Shown piece by piece: positions 34,163 through 45,753 of a stretch of DNA of 64,000 bases. The stretch's first letter is position 1. Every line of letters starts with the position of its first letter. The stretch is taken from assembly GCA_963995505.1 (NCBI GenBank), contig OZ023180.1, positions 10,425,301 through 10,489,300 of the forward strand, given 5' to 3'. The notes under the pieces are model-generated. The model saw nothing but the letters and a program-made list of their open reading frames with translations. It was not told the origin of the DNA and did no database searches. This DNA comes from Hypericum androsaemum. Taxonomy: Eukaryota; Streptophyta; Magnoliopsida; Malpighiales; Hypericaceae. The position numbers and the translations under genes were made by a program.

Positions 34163-37100
34163 TCATTGGATATGCGGCCATATTCGTGTAGATATGTGTT
34201 TCATACACAGTTCTTTATATTTTATTAAATTTCTAACAAAGTAAAATTTAATATCTATATGCTTAGCCCTGCTATGGAATCTAGGATCCTTAGCATATGC
34301 TATAGTTGCCTGCTTATCACAGAATAGACTCACGGACTCCGTCGAGTTGATTAGGGAGAGATGGCTTAAGAATCTCTTCAACCATACCGCTTTTTGTACA
34401 GCATGAGCTGAAGCTACATATTCTGCTTTCATTGTTGACAGGGATACACATGTTTGCTTCTTACTGCTCCATGAGATAGCACCCCCGTTCAACAAGAAAA
34501 TAAATTCAGATGTGGACTTTTTCTTATCCACATCGCCTCCCCAATCAGCATCAGTATAGCCACTCAATATCAGGTCACGGCCTTGATAGCACAAGGAGTA
34601 TTCTGCAGTAGTGTTCAAATATTTCAAAATCCCTTTGACAGCCTTCCAGTGAGCACTGCCTGGATCAGACTGATATCTACTTGCTATCCCAAGAGCATAG
34701 CAAATATCAGGTCTAGTACACAATATTGCGTACATCATGCATCCAACTGCATTAGCATAAAGAATCTTCTCCATGTTCCCACGTTGTTTAGCTATTTTTG
34801 GTCACATGTCCTTACCCAAATTATAACCTTTAACCAATGGGACATACTTTGGGTTACTGTGATCACAATTGAAACGTTCTACTACTTTGCGAATATATGT
34901 CTTTTATGAAAGAGACACTATTCTTTTCGAACGATTCCTCAAAATCTTAACTCCGAGTATGTAATCCGCTTCACCCATGTCTTTCATTTCAAAGTTGGAA
35001 GATAACAAATCTTTGATTTCGACAAGAAATCCCATGTCATTTCCAGCTAAAAGTATGTCATCAACATACAAAGTGATGATAACAAACTTCTTTCCTAATC
35101 GCTTAACATACACGCAGTGATCTTCGTCTATCATTATAAAATCATGCTGCATGATCGTATTATGAAAGCGAATATACCACTGTCTAGACGACTGCTTAAG
35201 GCCATAAATTGATCTATTCAATTTGCAAACTTTGTGTTCGCAGCCTTTTTGAATATAGCCCTCAGGCTGAATCATGTAGATTTCTTCATCCAATTCTCTA
35301 TGGAGAAAAGCAGTCTTTACATCCATTTGATGTAATTCTAGAATCATGTTAGCAACCATAGTTAAAATGACCCTAATTGACGTAAATCTAACAACAGGTG
35401 CAAAAGTCTCCTCGTAGTCTATCCCAGCCTGTTGTTTAAATCCTTGGGCAACCAAACGTGCTTTGTATCTTTCAATACTGCCATCTGCATTGCGCTTGAT
35501 TTTCAGAATCCACTTATTCCCAATTGCCCTACGCCCCTTAGGTAGGTCAACCAGATCCCAAACCTGGTTTTTGATCATAGAAGACATTTCTTCTTCTATT
35601 CCATTCATCCATTCAATTCGTTTTGGAGATGACAAAACTCCAGATATATTCTTTGGCTCATCTTCATCCTGTAGGATGGCCAGGAGAATTTTACTTGGAC
35701 CACCAAATCTCTTTAGTGATACCAAGAACGCATTAGCCTCTTCTTCGATGTTAAATCATCGGCGTGGTATGCTAGTTCTGCTAAACCTACGATATTCCCG
35801 ATTTTGATAAACATCTCTCATATATTTATCATATCCAGGAATCGCACTCCCACTGGGTAGAAATATCGTACTCCCACTGGAATAAGGAATTATCTCCCTT
35901 TCAGGACTCAGATCACGACCTTCCGGATCATTTTGAGTTAAAAAATCTCTATCTTCCTCCTCAATTCTCCCACTCGGAAGAAGTGATCCAAATGATTCTG
36001 GTTCATTTGTCTCATAAAGGGTAAGGTCATTACTAACCTCTCCCAACTTTGGAAATTCATTCTCCAAAAATGTGACATCGCGTGATTCAAATTCTGTTAC
36101 ATGTCCATTGTCCAGTTCACCCATGAACACGTACCCTTTAGATACCTCTGGATATCTTATAAAGATACTTTTTCTACCTCTCGGTCCTAATTTACCGAAA
36201 GTACTTAAGGTAGAATGGACATATGACGTACACCCCCATGGCTTAAAATAGGATAAATCGGGCTTCCGATCTGTCCACATTTCGTAAGGAGTGGCTGTAA
36301 CAGACTTAGAGGGAACACGGTTTAGAACGTATGCAGCAGTCAGGAGCGCATCTCCATAGAATGATATAGGCAAACTTGCCTCTGCCATCATCGATCTAAC
36401 CATGTCAAGAAGAGTTATATTCCTTCTTTCAGCAACCCTGTTTTGCTGGGGTATATAGGGAATGGACAACTGATGTTTAATCCCTTTTTCAATGCATAGA
36501 GCTTTGAACTCATCAGAAAGATATTCACGGTCACGATTAGTTCGTAAGGCCTTTATCTTTCTGTCCTTCTGATTCTCAACAATACTCATGTATGTCATGA
36601 AGCAGTTTAAGGCTTCAGACTTGTGAGAAATCAGGTATATCAGACCATATCTAGTATAGTCGTTAATGAAGGTGATGAAGTAATATGCTTCATGCATTGC
36701 CCTCACGTTCATTGGACCACATATGTCAGAATAGACTAATTATAGTGAAAATTTGACTCTAGACCCAGTACCGAAAGGTTTCCTAGTGCTTCTCCCTTTT
36801 AGACAGGATACGCATCTAGGTAATATAGATTTTTCTATATTTTCCAACAGTCCTGCCTTAGCTAGACGGTTTAAATGATCCTGACCGATGTGGCCAAGTC
36901 TAGAATGCCATAGTTTAATATCATCCTCTGATGAGTTTGAACTAGTGACAAAGGAAAAGCTTTCACAAGGATCAATATCCAGGATCAAAAAACCTTCTGA
37001 TATATATCCAAGGCCAAAATATGTATCATCCAAAAACAATCTAACGGTGTCGTCCTCAAACGACAACCGAAAACCTAAAGACATTAAGGTCGAAACTGAG

Positions 37101-37985
37101 ATCAGGTTCCTTCGAATGTCTGGAGCAAATAACACGTCATGTAAAAGAAGGGCACGACCACCACGAAGGTGTAATCTATAAGTGCCCAGGCCTTTCACAT
37201 CCACGCATGAGTTGTTACCAACAAAAATAGTTTTTGCTCCTGCCGGCAACCGCCTGTATTCAATGAACGAACAACGGTCTCTAGCTATGTGGTATGTTGC
37301 TCTTGAATCAATCACCCACATAGAATGTGACTTAGTTAGAAGGGTACAAGAGGATACATACAACTTACTCACACTTGAGTTTAGATGTACCTGCTTGGGC
37401 ATCTTGCAATCTTTTGCAAAATATCCCTTCTGTTGACAGTTAAAACATTTCACTTTTGAAATGTTAAACCGCTTGTTCTTTTTAGCCTTGGAGCCATCCA
37501 ACTTGTTTCCATAGTTTTTCAGCCTTTGGAGAAGCCTCTGCTAGTTCACTGATCATATTGGACATCACTCACAAATATTTCCTCATGGGAACCTCCGGAT
37601 GCTTTTTAAAGGTGTCAAACCTTATGGTCAAAGCACGCAGCTTTGACACTGAAAGCTTTCTGAATTTTTGTTTGAGAGCATCCCATAACTCTTTCGCGTT
37701 GTCATGCACGCGAAATTGTCGAGTGATATCATCCATCATTGAACTTAGCAAAATCAATCGAGCAGTAGTGTTCTTTCTTTTTCAAATAACATAAGCTTCT
37801 TTGTCTCGCTTATGTTGTGCAGTTGTGCCTTCTTCAGGCTCGTCCATTATCACATGTATATGCTCCAGAATCTCTTGTTCCTCAAGCACATATTGGATTT
37901 TCATGCTCCAATTCTCATAGTTTTCACCGTTGAGTTTTAACTCACGGTTTAACTCAGCTATGATAGATTTAGAAGCGACTGACAT
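34163..37985 (-). pseudogene. copia gag-pol with multiple stops and frameshifts
   Basis: Gag starts at the ATG at 37985 (MSVASKSIIAELNREL..) with LNGENYENWSMKIQYVL, and stops and shifts follow. A zinc knuckle CFNCQQKGYFAKDC lies near 37440. Protease reads WVIDSRATYHIA, with Arg where the family has Gly in D-S-G. Integrase keeps LWHSRLGHIG and PQQNRVAER, but its second Asp region reads ALRTNRDREY instead of a T-D-R-G pattern. RT has HQMDVKTAFLHRELDEEIYM and LYVDDILLAGND (near 35050). RNase H starts about 34770 with TDADWGGD, STMKAEYVAS and the DPRFHSRAKHI segment. At least five frame breaks separate the pieces, so it is inactive. Confidence 0.88.
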
Positions 37986-38362
37986 CCCTATAGGGATTTT
38001 TAATATGAGAACATATTAAAAATTTGATTTGAAAATATGATACAATTTACTATTCATTCATAACTTTTAACGATATGAAGTTCTTGATTAATCTCAAAAT
38101 CGAAGTGGGTCGCGGGCATGCTTCCCCTCACCATTCAAGTATTAATCTTAAACTTCAACCGTTTAAAGTTCATCGATAGTAAACTCAAGTGGAAGCAATT
38201 AAACAAACATATTTATTTAATTACATGTTTGACACATGCATTTGTACACTCTGAGTGTGCTCGCACATGCACAAAAACTCAGACAAGGTCTCAACCTATT
38301 GTACAAAAGTCTCCCAAAAACAACATATGTACATGGGGACAGTTAAACATAACATGTAATCA

Positions 38363-38929
38363 CACAGGGATCGGATGTCCAGGCGATCCGGTAGGAGAAT
38401 CCAGATACATATCTGGATCTGGGTCCGAGGACGATCCTGTGGGGACCGGGTGCGAGGACGATCCGGTGGAAAGTTCCAAGTTCACCACCGGAACCGGGAT
38501 CGATTCCATAATCCAAATGATCAGGAGCGGAGGAAAACTATAATAGTATTCCTTAGCGAGGTAGCGGTTCAAGATCAAACTGCTTCGCAGCTCCAGAATA
38601 GGAGAAGGTAACATTTCTCTGCGAAGACCCCTCTCCTCCAGATAGTGGATCAAACCATAGAGGGCATCTCTATGGGTATTGAACTCAGGCTCCGAGAAGA
38701 CACACATATCTTCACGAATTTTCAGCGTGACCAGGAGGTCTTGAAACATGGAGGGCCAGTCCTCTCCATGATCATACCCTCCGGCCCAGATGTGCTCAAC
38801 GATGACATACATGTGCTCAACGATGACATACATGTCATCCTTAGGCACACGTAGCGGTAAACGGTACTTCAGAACCTTTTGTCAAAGTTCCGTTGCACAG
38901 AAGTTTAGATACCTTTCACCAGTAGCCAT
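38363..38929 (-). pseudogene. Additional ORF between the copia leader and gag, function unknown
   Basis: From an ATG at 38929 a frame of about 188 codons ends near 38360. It is broken once, at codon 16 (TGA), and is otherwise open. It lies on the element's coding strand, about 380 bases before gag. It reads MATGERYLNFCATEL, then MYVIVEH twice in a row (an exact 21-base tandem duplication near 38795-38836), then a conserved-looking globular part (WPSMFQDLLVTLKIREDM, YGLIHYLEERGLRREM), a hydrophobic stretch and a Pro/Ser/Asp-rich tail. I recognise no family. It could be an accessory element protein, a captured host exon or a chance frame; the soluble-protein-like composition argues against chance. 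Confidence 0.5.
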
Positions 38930-38989
38930 CAAATCTTGCAATAATTGCAATTCAATTTTGGGTTAATTCTCTTATTCTCCCAAAATATG

Positions 38990-40100
38990 ATTGAAAAACT
39001 CATTTTTCAATCATTTGATGATCATACTATTGATCAATTCATGTGATTTTAGTTGAATTTAACATATCTCGGAACTCGTTCCAAAATATTTTCTTTTTAA
39101 GTTTATTAAAAATATCGTTATAATTTTAATAAACCAAATTGACAAAAATTTCTCAAAAATTTATCAATTTATCGGATTTTAATTGAATAAAAACTAATTT
39201 TATCCAATTAAAAGAGAAAAAACCCAATAATTTAAGTCCAATTTTGACTTAAGTCAAAATTGACCATAAATCGGGTTAGGTCGAACCAAGAAACCAGGTC
39301 AATCCGTCCGGTTTTTTTTGATTTTCTTGACCCAAGTATAAATATTTTCGGGAAAAATCATGAAATTATGATTTTGTCCCTCGCATATTTTCCTCTTCAA
39401 CTTTCTCTCTCTTCTCCCGCGATCGCCGAAAACCCGATTGCCGCTCCGCCTACGCCCGCCGAGATACGGCGGCAAACCAACGGCCGAGACCGGTCGCAAT
39501 CGACTCGCCGTGGTGTCGCGAGCACGTTCGTAGCAGCGTCGCGGGCTGTCGTGTGGCCGTTCTCCGTCGCGGTCGTCTTCTCTGTTTCGCGCCTCTCCGT
39601 CGTCGTCAGTTTCAATCTCGCGATTCCGGTGACGTCGATCCACAAACGTGGTATCGGAACGTCGAGGGGAAGCTGGAGAATCGACTATCGTTGATCTACG
39701 GCGTCGAAATCGTCAAATTTCTGACGAAATTGACGGAATTCAATTTGGGAAAAAACGCCCCCAAATCACCCGATTAGGGTTCTGTTGATTTGGGGATTTT
39801 TGGGCAAATTTCTAATTAATCCCCAAGTTTTTGGAAAATTGCACCGAAGTCCATGACACGCAGGTGCCACGTAAGCGATCAAATTTCTGATTGGTACCTT
39901 AAGATTTTGCGCGTGCATAAATTTGCCGGCGCGGTTAAGCAAAATTTAATTTAGTCCCGCTGGTTCTAAATTAATTATATTAAAGTCCAATAGATTATAA
40001 TTTTTAATAAAATCATAATTAATACGATTTTTAACCCAAAAAATCACATAATTATTTAAATTAAAACATCATATCATTATCAAAACATGGTTTCAACCAT
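38990..40100 (-). other. Leader of the copia, with a GC-rich island
   Basis: Between the primer-binding site and the extra ORF. The part 39400-39700 is GC-rich with long but unrecognised frames on both strands. The same layout (initiator-Met site, then GC-rich leader) occurs at 6420-6990. Confidence 0.5.
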
Positions 40101-40112
40101 GCTCTGATACCA
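40101..40112 (-). promoter_or_regulatory. Primer-binding site of the 8.2 kb copia
   Basis: The minus strand reads TGGTATCAGAGC, a perfect match to the initiator-Met tRNA end, two bases inside the 5' LTR. Confidence 0.88.
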
Positions 40113-40114
40113 AT

Positions 40115-40712
40115 TGAAGGTTTCAATGCGTAATTAATGAGTAATTACGTGTTAAAGCCAGACAATTAATAAATTAATTCATTAATAATAAATCACTTAC
40201 TTGTTGAAGCAAGAGGTCCACAGGTTCGGGTCCACAATATCTTCGTGTTAGTCGAATTACGATCATGTTTTAATGGATTCGTAATTAATTTTCACGAGAA
40301 TTTCTCTATAGAAAATCTGATCAAAATTCAGGAACTAATCAAGAATTTTTTCTTTCTTATTGAGTGGTTGTGGGAAAACTTGCAAATTGGTCCAGCCAAA
40401 TTTTCCCTTTTATAGGGAAATCCGGCACACCAGAATGCGCCACGTGGCACGACACGTGGCAACACGTGGCGCTACTAGGCCGCATGTCCGCCACATGGCG
40501 TGCTGCGTGGCACTTCATACCGTATGTCTACCACGTGGCGCCACGTCAGCGTGTCACGTGGCCGCCACCTTTGGCAGCAACTGCGTCAGCACCACGTCAC
40601 GCTGACGTGGTGCCTGCGTGGCAACGGGTCGGTCAACGCGGGTTGACCAGCCCATCCAACCCAGGCCCAATCAGGCACAATAATAATTGACTGATGGGCC
40701 CAAGGTCCAACA
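40115..40712 (-). repeat. 5' LTR of the 8.2 kb copia
   Basis: 598 bases. On the minus strand a TATA box CTATAAAA (40408-40415) follows a cluster of ACGT-core motifs at about 40440-40625, as in the other LTR but with a somewhat different set, so the cluster evolves fast. Confidence 0.88.
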
Positions 40713-40803
40713 GATACTTTATTGAATATTTTAAAAATAAAGAATGTAAAATATCTATATCTTATAATATAGGGTCCTAAAGTGTTTTTATCCCATAAAT
40801 TTA

Positions 40804-41184
40804 CTAAATTTTCCCTCTTCCAGGTTTCTTGTGGACGAGATCCCAATTAGGGTTCACAAAAACATGGAGAACAAAGACCTCCCCTACCCAAAGGACCAGC
40901 TAATGGGAATCTATAGCTCGATCTGGAACGCCGACGACTGGGCCACCCAGGGCGGCCTCGTAAAGACTGACTGGACCCACGCGCCCTTCGTCGCCGCCTA
41001 CAAGGGCTTCCTCATCGACGAGTGCGAGTGCCCCGCATGGGTGGCATCATCGGAGGTGTCCAAGAAGTGCAGCAGCAACGGGGAGAAGAGATATTGGTGG
41101 GACGAGCCCACGGTGGTCGAGCTCAACTTGCACCAGAGCCACCAGCTTGTGTGGGTCAGGGCCCACCACATGGTCTACGACTAA
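40804..41184 (+). pseudogene. XTH copy, exon 4 with a nonsense codon
   Basis: After a splice acceptor TCTTCCAG (ending 40823) the frame repeats exon 4 of the intact gene with few changes: [51 protein letters not shown]. It ends at TAA (41182-41184), which replaces the Tyr273 codon of the intact gene (TAC to TAA). The last 20 residues, including two conserved cysteines, are lost, and the following coding bases are deleted. Exons 1-3 with the catalytic site are missing, so this is a pseudogene. The high identity suggests a recent duplication. Confidence 0.92.
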
Positions 41185-41735
41185 TGCGCAGGTAAAGAAA
41201 TATAGGTGCAAGATGAAACACGGGTAAATATGAAGTTGTTGGGAGTCTTTGTCATCATGCAAAGATCTTACTTGAACCAATCCAATCAAGATTAGTATAC
41301 ATTGTCAAGATAGATTACCGTATCCTAAATAATTTAGTTTTTCATCATAATCTACTGTGGATCCGTGATTCTGATGTCAAATGACCCCAATATTATTGGT
41401 TTTGGTTCTCACTAATTTATTCTGAGTTCAATTTTCCTCCAAACAAATGAGGTAAATGGTCACCTTTATAAGAAATACTGTTTCACTTTCTGATGTCAAA
41501 ACAAGCTTAAATCAAATCGGCAATCCCGAGAGAGAAAAACAAGAGGAGGTGGAAAGGATTTTGCTGGATGTTTACTCCAATAATTATCAATATGGGTTAT
41601 TTTTATCGACATATTCTACCTCATTTTTTAAAGTCGAGAATCAATTAATATTACTTGTGCAAATTTAAAAACTTTGGGCCATTTTTTAATGATGAGTGAC
41701 AAATGGATGGCCCATAGGGTCATGTGATGTCCATA
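41185..41735 (+). repeat. Duplicated 3' flank of the XTH copy
   Basis: It matches 28145-28616 and continues past the empty target site GGCCCATAG (41709-41717) into sequence found at 29611-29635 on the far side of the MULE in the intact locus. It therefore represents the uninterrupted flank. Confidence 0.8.
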
Positions 41736-42065
41736 TTTTCAAGTATCAAATGATCCTATCTAGAGTGTTTTTTTTAACTTTTTTTCGGATCATGCGTACC
41801 AGTAAAGAAGCTGCACCTCCAATATCTGCAAAGTATAAAAAAGTTTCTCACCCAGGATTATAATAATTGCACATAGCTTCTCACCCAACTATTTCCGATT
41901 GCCTCACAATTGCTTAAGATCATGTGAACATGATTAATCCTTCACAATCAACGGGTTGGTAACTCGAAACCGGAAACTTAATTTCACTAATACCTCGTAC
42001 AATCAATTTATATATTGTTCTTTAACATATGGATAAATAGAATATTCATAAATCACTAAGGTGAT
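41736..42065. other. Intergenic DNA
   Basis: No gene or repeat recognised. Confidence 0.4.
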
Positions 42066-43353
42066 TGTTACGGGATAATTGAACAAGTAACCTAGGATGG
42101 TCAGGAATAGTCAGTTCGGTCTAAGGCTATGCTAGGCTACGGCTACACTAGGCTAAGGCTACAGCAAGATAAAGCGATAACTAAGATAAAGATTTGTGTT
42201 GTTGTGTTGGTGGTGTCATCTTCCTTGCCCGAGCCCTCCTTATATAGAGTGTTCGGACCTAGCCCCTTGCCTTCAGAATAGGAAGTCCCAAGCCGCCTCC
42301 CGGAACTTCGGCTCCAAGTCTCACTCCTGAGAAATTTGCCTCACGTTATTTTTCTTAATGTAAAAAGATCCTCCCAGCTTAACACAAACCGTCTTCCTTA
42401 AATAAGCAGATCCCGTCCTCGAATAGGAAGCTTAAAAACGTGACGACCAAGCAATCGTGGCCCGAGATCTTGCCCGAATTCTGATCAACTTAGAAAAATA
42501 TAAGCCGACTTGACCCTCTCGAACCTTCTATGCAAAAGCTCATCTTAAATTCGTTATCGCCCAAATGGCTTACTGCTTTTAGGCCCAAAGCGCTCCAAAA
42601 CGGGCCCAAGTTGGCGCGTTCATAACCAAAGTGGACCTGCTTCCCGTTTGGACCTTCATAGCGGTATCATCTTCCTGCCTATAGGCAAAGAACGGGAGCC
42701 TCGCTTCCCGCCTATGAAGGTCAAACGAGCTTCCCGCCCGGGCCTACGTGAGCCTCCCGCCTTTGGCCTCTCGCCCTCTGGGCCCTAACGCCTCCTTTAG
42801 CCTCTTGCCTTCGGGTCCCTAATGCCTTCGGGCCCTAGAGCCTCCTTTGGCCTCTCGCCCTCGGGGCCCTAATGCCTTCAGGCCCTAACGCCTCCTTTGG
42901 CATCTCGCCCTCGGGGCCCTAATGCTTCCGGGCTCTAACGCCTTCAGAGCCTAGGCACCTCCAGGCCCTAATGCCTTGAGGTCCGAAGTGGACCTTCCTG
43001 CCTTTGCCGCTAAGGTCCAACATGGATCCCTGCACACGAGCTCCTAGACTCAATACTGCCACTTTACTTCCCGAGATGATCAAAGTGCCCATCCGAGCTC
43101 CCGCCTCGAAGGCCAAAGTGCCCTCCGGGCTCTCGCCTTGAAGGCCAAAGCATCCTCTTGCTTCCCTCCTTGAGCACCAAAGTATCTTCTCACTTTAATC
43201 TACATTTTTGACCTAATTCCGCCCTAAATATGAAGATATTACAAACTATAAAGTTGTAGATTTATGTCTTCGCTTCACACAGCAACTTGAATCGTCTTAA
43301 TCTGAGCCCCGGATAGAAAGTTATGAGCATTTTACCGAGGAGTGTTACCCAGG
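42066..43353. repeat. Probable LTR or LTR fragment with a GC-rich minisatellite
   Basis: It begins TGTTACGGGATAATTG and ends near AGTGTTACCCA. Close to the right end is the phrase AGAAAGTTATGAGCATTTTA, common in plant LTR ends. No target duplication or partner was found. Inside it, 42770-42960 is a tandem array. Confidence 0.4.
42770..42960. repeat. About 50-bp GC-rich minisatellite, about four units
   Basis: Imperfect units contain GCCTCCTTTGGCCTCTCGCC, followed by CTCGGGGCCCTAATGCC. Period is close to 50 bases, with point differences among the units. Confidence 0.7.
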
Positions 43354-44404
43354 CAGGCGGGAAGCGAACCGAACCGGGAGCTTTGGTCTTGGAAGCGGTC
43401 TATCATCACCGATTTCGACAAAGTAAGACCGTCATTGGACTCGATGGAGGGGAAACCATCGACAATCTCTTTCCAACTGAAAACCGGAAGTGATTACTTT
43501 GAGACAACACCACCCACTAGTCACTTTGAGACCACATCAGTCACCGGTCACCTTGAGACCACATCGGGTACTTCGAAGTATGTTGACAATGCCGAGATTA
43601 TTTTTATACCTCAGCAGTGATAAATATGACACGTGAGGAATAAGCAGCTTTCATTGTTAGCGTTGAATGTGCATTGGTGATCGAGATGGGTGGCGAAGAA
43701 GTCAGGATTGTGAACTTCTCACTCATGACATTCTTTTGCGGGTACACGAATGACTACGTTGAACGAACTCAATTATGGACAACAGTTTTCCGACATTCCT
43801 GCTCAGTTCATGAACTATAAGGACGTATCCTCGAAAATTAACTTTGTACATGTTAGTCCAGGATGCCACGCTTCCCCTGATCCTCAATGTATTGCAGAAA
43901 GGAAAGAGAATATAGAGCTGTAGATACGAATATGCTCGAACCATCCAAGGCCTCCGGTAGCACGAACTGGTCGATCACATCCTTCCTCATGTCAAACCAA
44001 AAAATGAAGTAATATGGAACAGAACATTCTTCACTGCAATAACCGAACATCCGATTTAGTCACACCTGAATTCGGACGTTGCTTAACGCTTAATAATTAT
44101 CAGGTGGAGCCTAATCGTGTTGGCTCCATGAAGTAGCATTACCGATTAATCTGTGGACTAGAAGCACCAGGTGGCCTTGGAAGAGTCAAGCCATTGCAGG
44201 AACCGAGCCCCAGTTCTGCAATTGGAGAGCACGTGTTATATTACAAATATTGTAGAAATCTCGTATACACCTTAGTTAAATAGATAATTCTCAATAACGA
44301 GCAGTTTTTTCATGTATCGACTCATATCTGTTCAAATGCCAAAAAATATTTTTAAGCCAAACAACTTAATCAGTCTTTATTGCAAGGTTAAAAAAAACCG
44401 AGAA
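43354..44404. other. Unassigned stretch
   Basis: The plus frame 43342-43620 contains three tandem-like units YFETTPPTS/HFETTSVTG/HLETTSGTS (about 27-30 bases each, 43490-43570) but no known domain. The minus frames at 43723-44050 are short and unrecognised. It may be transposon-derived. Confidence 0.35.
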
Positions 44405-45014
44405 CGTTGGGAACAAACTCGAGACGGTTCTGAGTGGTCGTCCCAAGGCAATCCTAATAAGCCGCGAAAAAAGTAAAAACTAGAGCAAAGAGAGAGGTTG
44501 AAAGAGATTCTACTGAGAGTAGGAAAAGAAGAGAGTATAGGAGTTTTGTTCGTCAGATTTGTGTTTTCTTACTCCTAATCCCAAGCTCTCCTGATATAGA
44601 AAAAGACTCCTAACCCCGGTCTCCTACCCAAGCCATATTTTAGTCGGACTTGATGACTCAAAGTCTATCCTCATCCCTACTTCAATCCTTATCCGAGTCT
44701 ACGTTCTATCATCAGAGAAGTCTATCCTCCTTTGACGGTCATCCGATCTCTAGAGTTCGTGTTCGCTCGGCCTCCTCAAGCTCATCGTCTCCTCTTTTTG
44801 TGGATAAGCCACGAGAACCTTCATTCGCGCTAGTACACAATCTGTCGAGACTTCTAACCCAATTTTAAACCTTGTTCGTGCCAAATTTGGATAGAAAATA
44901 GTAATACATAATTGTAGATCTACGTGTTATCGTTCAGTAGCACTTTCAATCGCATCCATCCAATATTTGAGTCAAAAGTTTCGGCTATTTTAGCGAAATA
45001 TGTTTGACACAAAT
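44405..45014 (-). repeat. LTR 1 of the array (inner end missing)
   Basis: It matches 50298-50890 and stops after GACACAAATCC, lacking the last ~25 bases. The next bases, TAATCCATACACACT, match internal sequence at 51785. Confidence 0.7.
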
Positions 45015-45753
45015 CCTAATCCATACACACTAGGGCAGCCGTTCACCATGATTCACTGTCGATGACTTGCCTTTATTTTCAGTCATCTTCTTATTCATTT
45101 GTGTGTCTTGCCCACACTAACTAGGAAATTTTTAGTCACTATAGAAGCATCAACCTTAATATTGTTGCGCTCTTTATGCCCCACAACTAAGGTAGAATGT
45201 CCACCAATACTTTGGCAGTAGACTTGCCCCCCAGTGTCTTATCGTTAAGTGGAGACAGAATTGGGCAAGTATAGGAGGGTTACCGAACGCAGGACGAATT
45301 GGGACTCGGTCGTCCGTAGTGGTTCACTCGGTGGAGGTCCTAAGATTCCCTTTGCAAGAGTAGGTCCTAAGACTCCCTTAGCTACCAGAGGCCCTAAGAT
45401 GCTTTTCGTATTTGATACGGCACTTATGGTTACCTCGATTGTCGATATGACCCGAACTACGTTTGGCTCAACCTTATTGTAAATTATGAGATTAGCAAGC
45501 TGGAGAGTGTTGGGACCATCCATTTATTGAGTCATCGTTCGTACAACGTCATGGATGATGGGGAAAAAAGATTGGGTAGATCCAGCCAATTCATGTATGA
45601 CCTTCTCATTTCTAAACTCAAAATTGTGGGATTCAGTGGAACCATTCGATCTTCAGGAGTATGCGTCTTGCTCAGAACAGTATTATAACCCTTAAAAGTT
45701 ACGTGTTTATTTTGGGGAGCACATGGTCAGAGGTGTGCGGAATCATTTGCAGT

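Larger units (their letters stand above)
32548..40712 (-). mobile_element. Decayed Ty1/copia retrotransposon, 8.2 kb, with an extra ORF before gag
   Basis: The LTRs are 32548-33154 and 40115-40712 (607 and 598 bases) with a perfect target duplication GATAC (32543-32547 and 40713-40717). On the minus strand the order is 5' LTR, primer-binding site, a leader of about 1.2 kb, an additional ORF (38929-38363), gag-pol (37985-34163), a long 3' UTR, a purine tract GAGTGGGAGA and the 3' LTR. The LTRs differ by many substitutions and some indels (roughly a tenth by eye), so it is older than the Tnt1-like element. It lies inside a MULE, which lies inside the XTH copy. Confidence 0.93.
31711..40794. mobile_element. 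Mutator-like element in the XTH-copy intron, itself split by a copia
   Basis: It is flanked by a perfect 9-base duplication ATAAATTTA (31702-31710 and 40795-40803). The intact XTH intron has ATAAATTTA once (27480-27488) with the same neighbours, so the empty site is known. The ends are inverted repeats of about 45 bases: GAGATAATGATACTTTAGTA at left and, reverse-complemented, GGGATAAAAACACTTTAGGA at right. Without the nested copia (32548-40712 plus 5 bases) the element is about 0.9 kb. Its interior 32040-32370 is strikingly GC-rich and may be captured host sequence; the frames there (32024-32386 minus, 32068-32331 plus) were not recognised. No transposase. Confidence 0.88.

Noticed and set aside
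39299..39777. Arg/Asp-rich frames in the copia leader
   Set aside because: Composition-driven overlap on both strands; unlike the ORF at 38363-38929 they show no globular segments.
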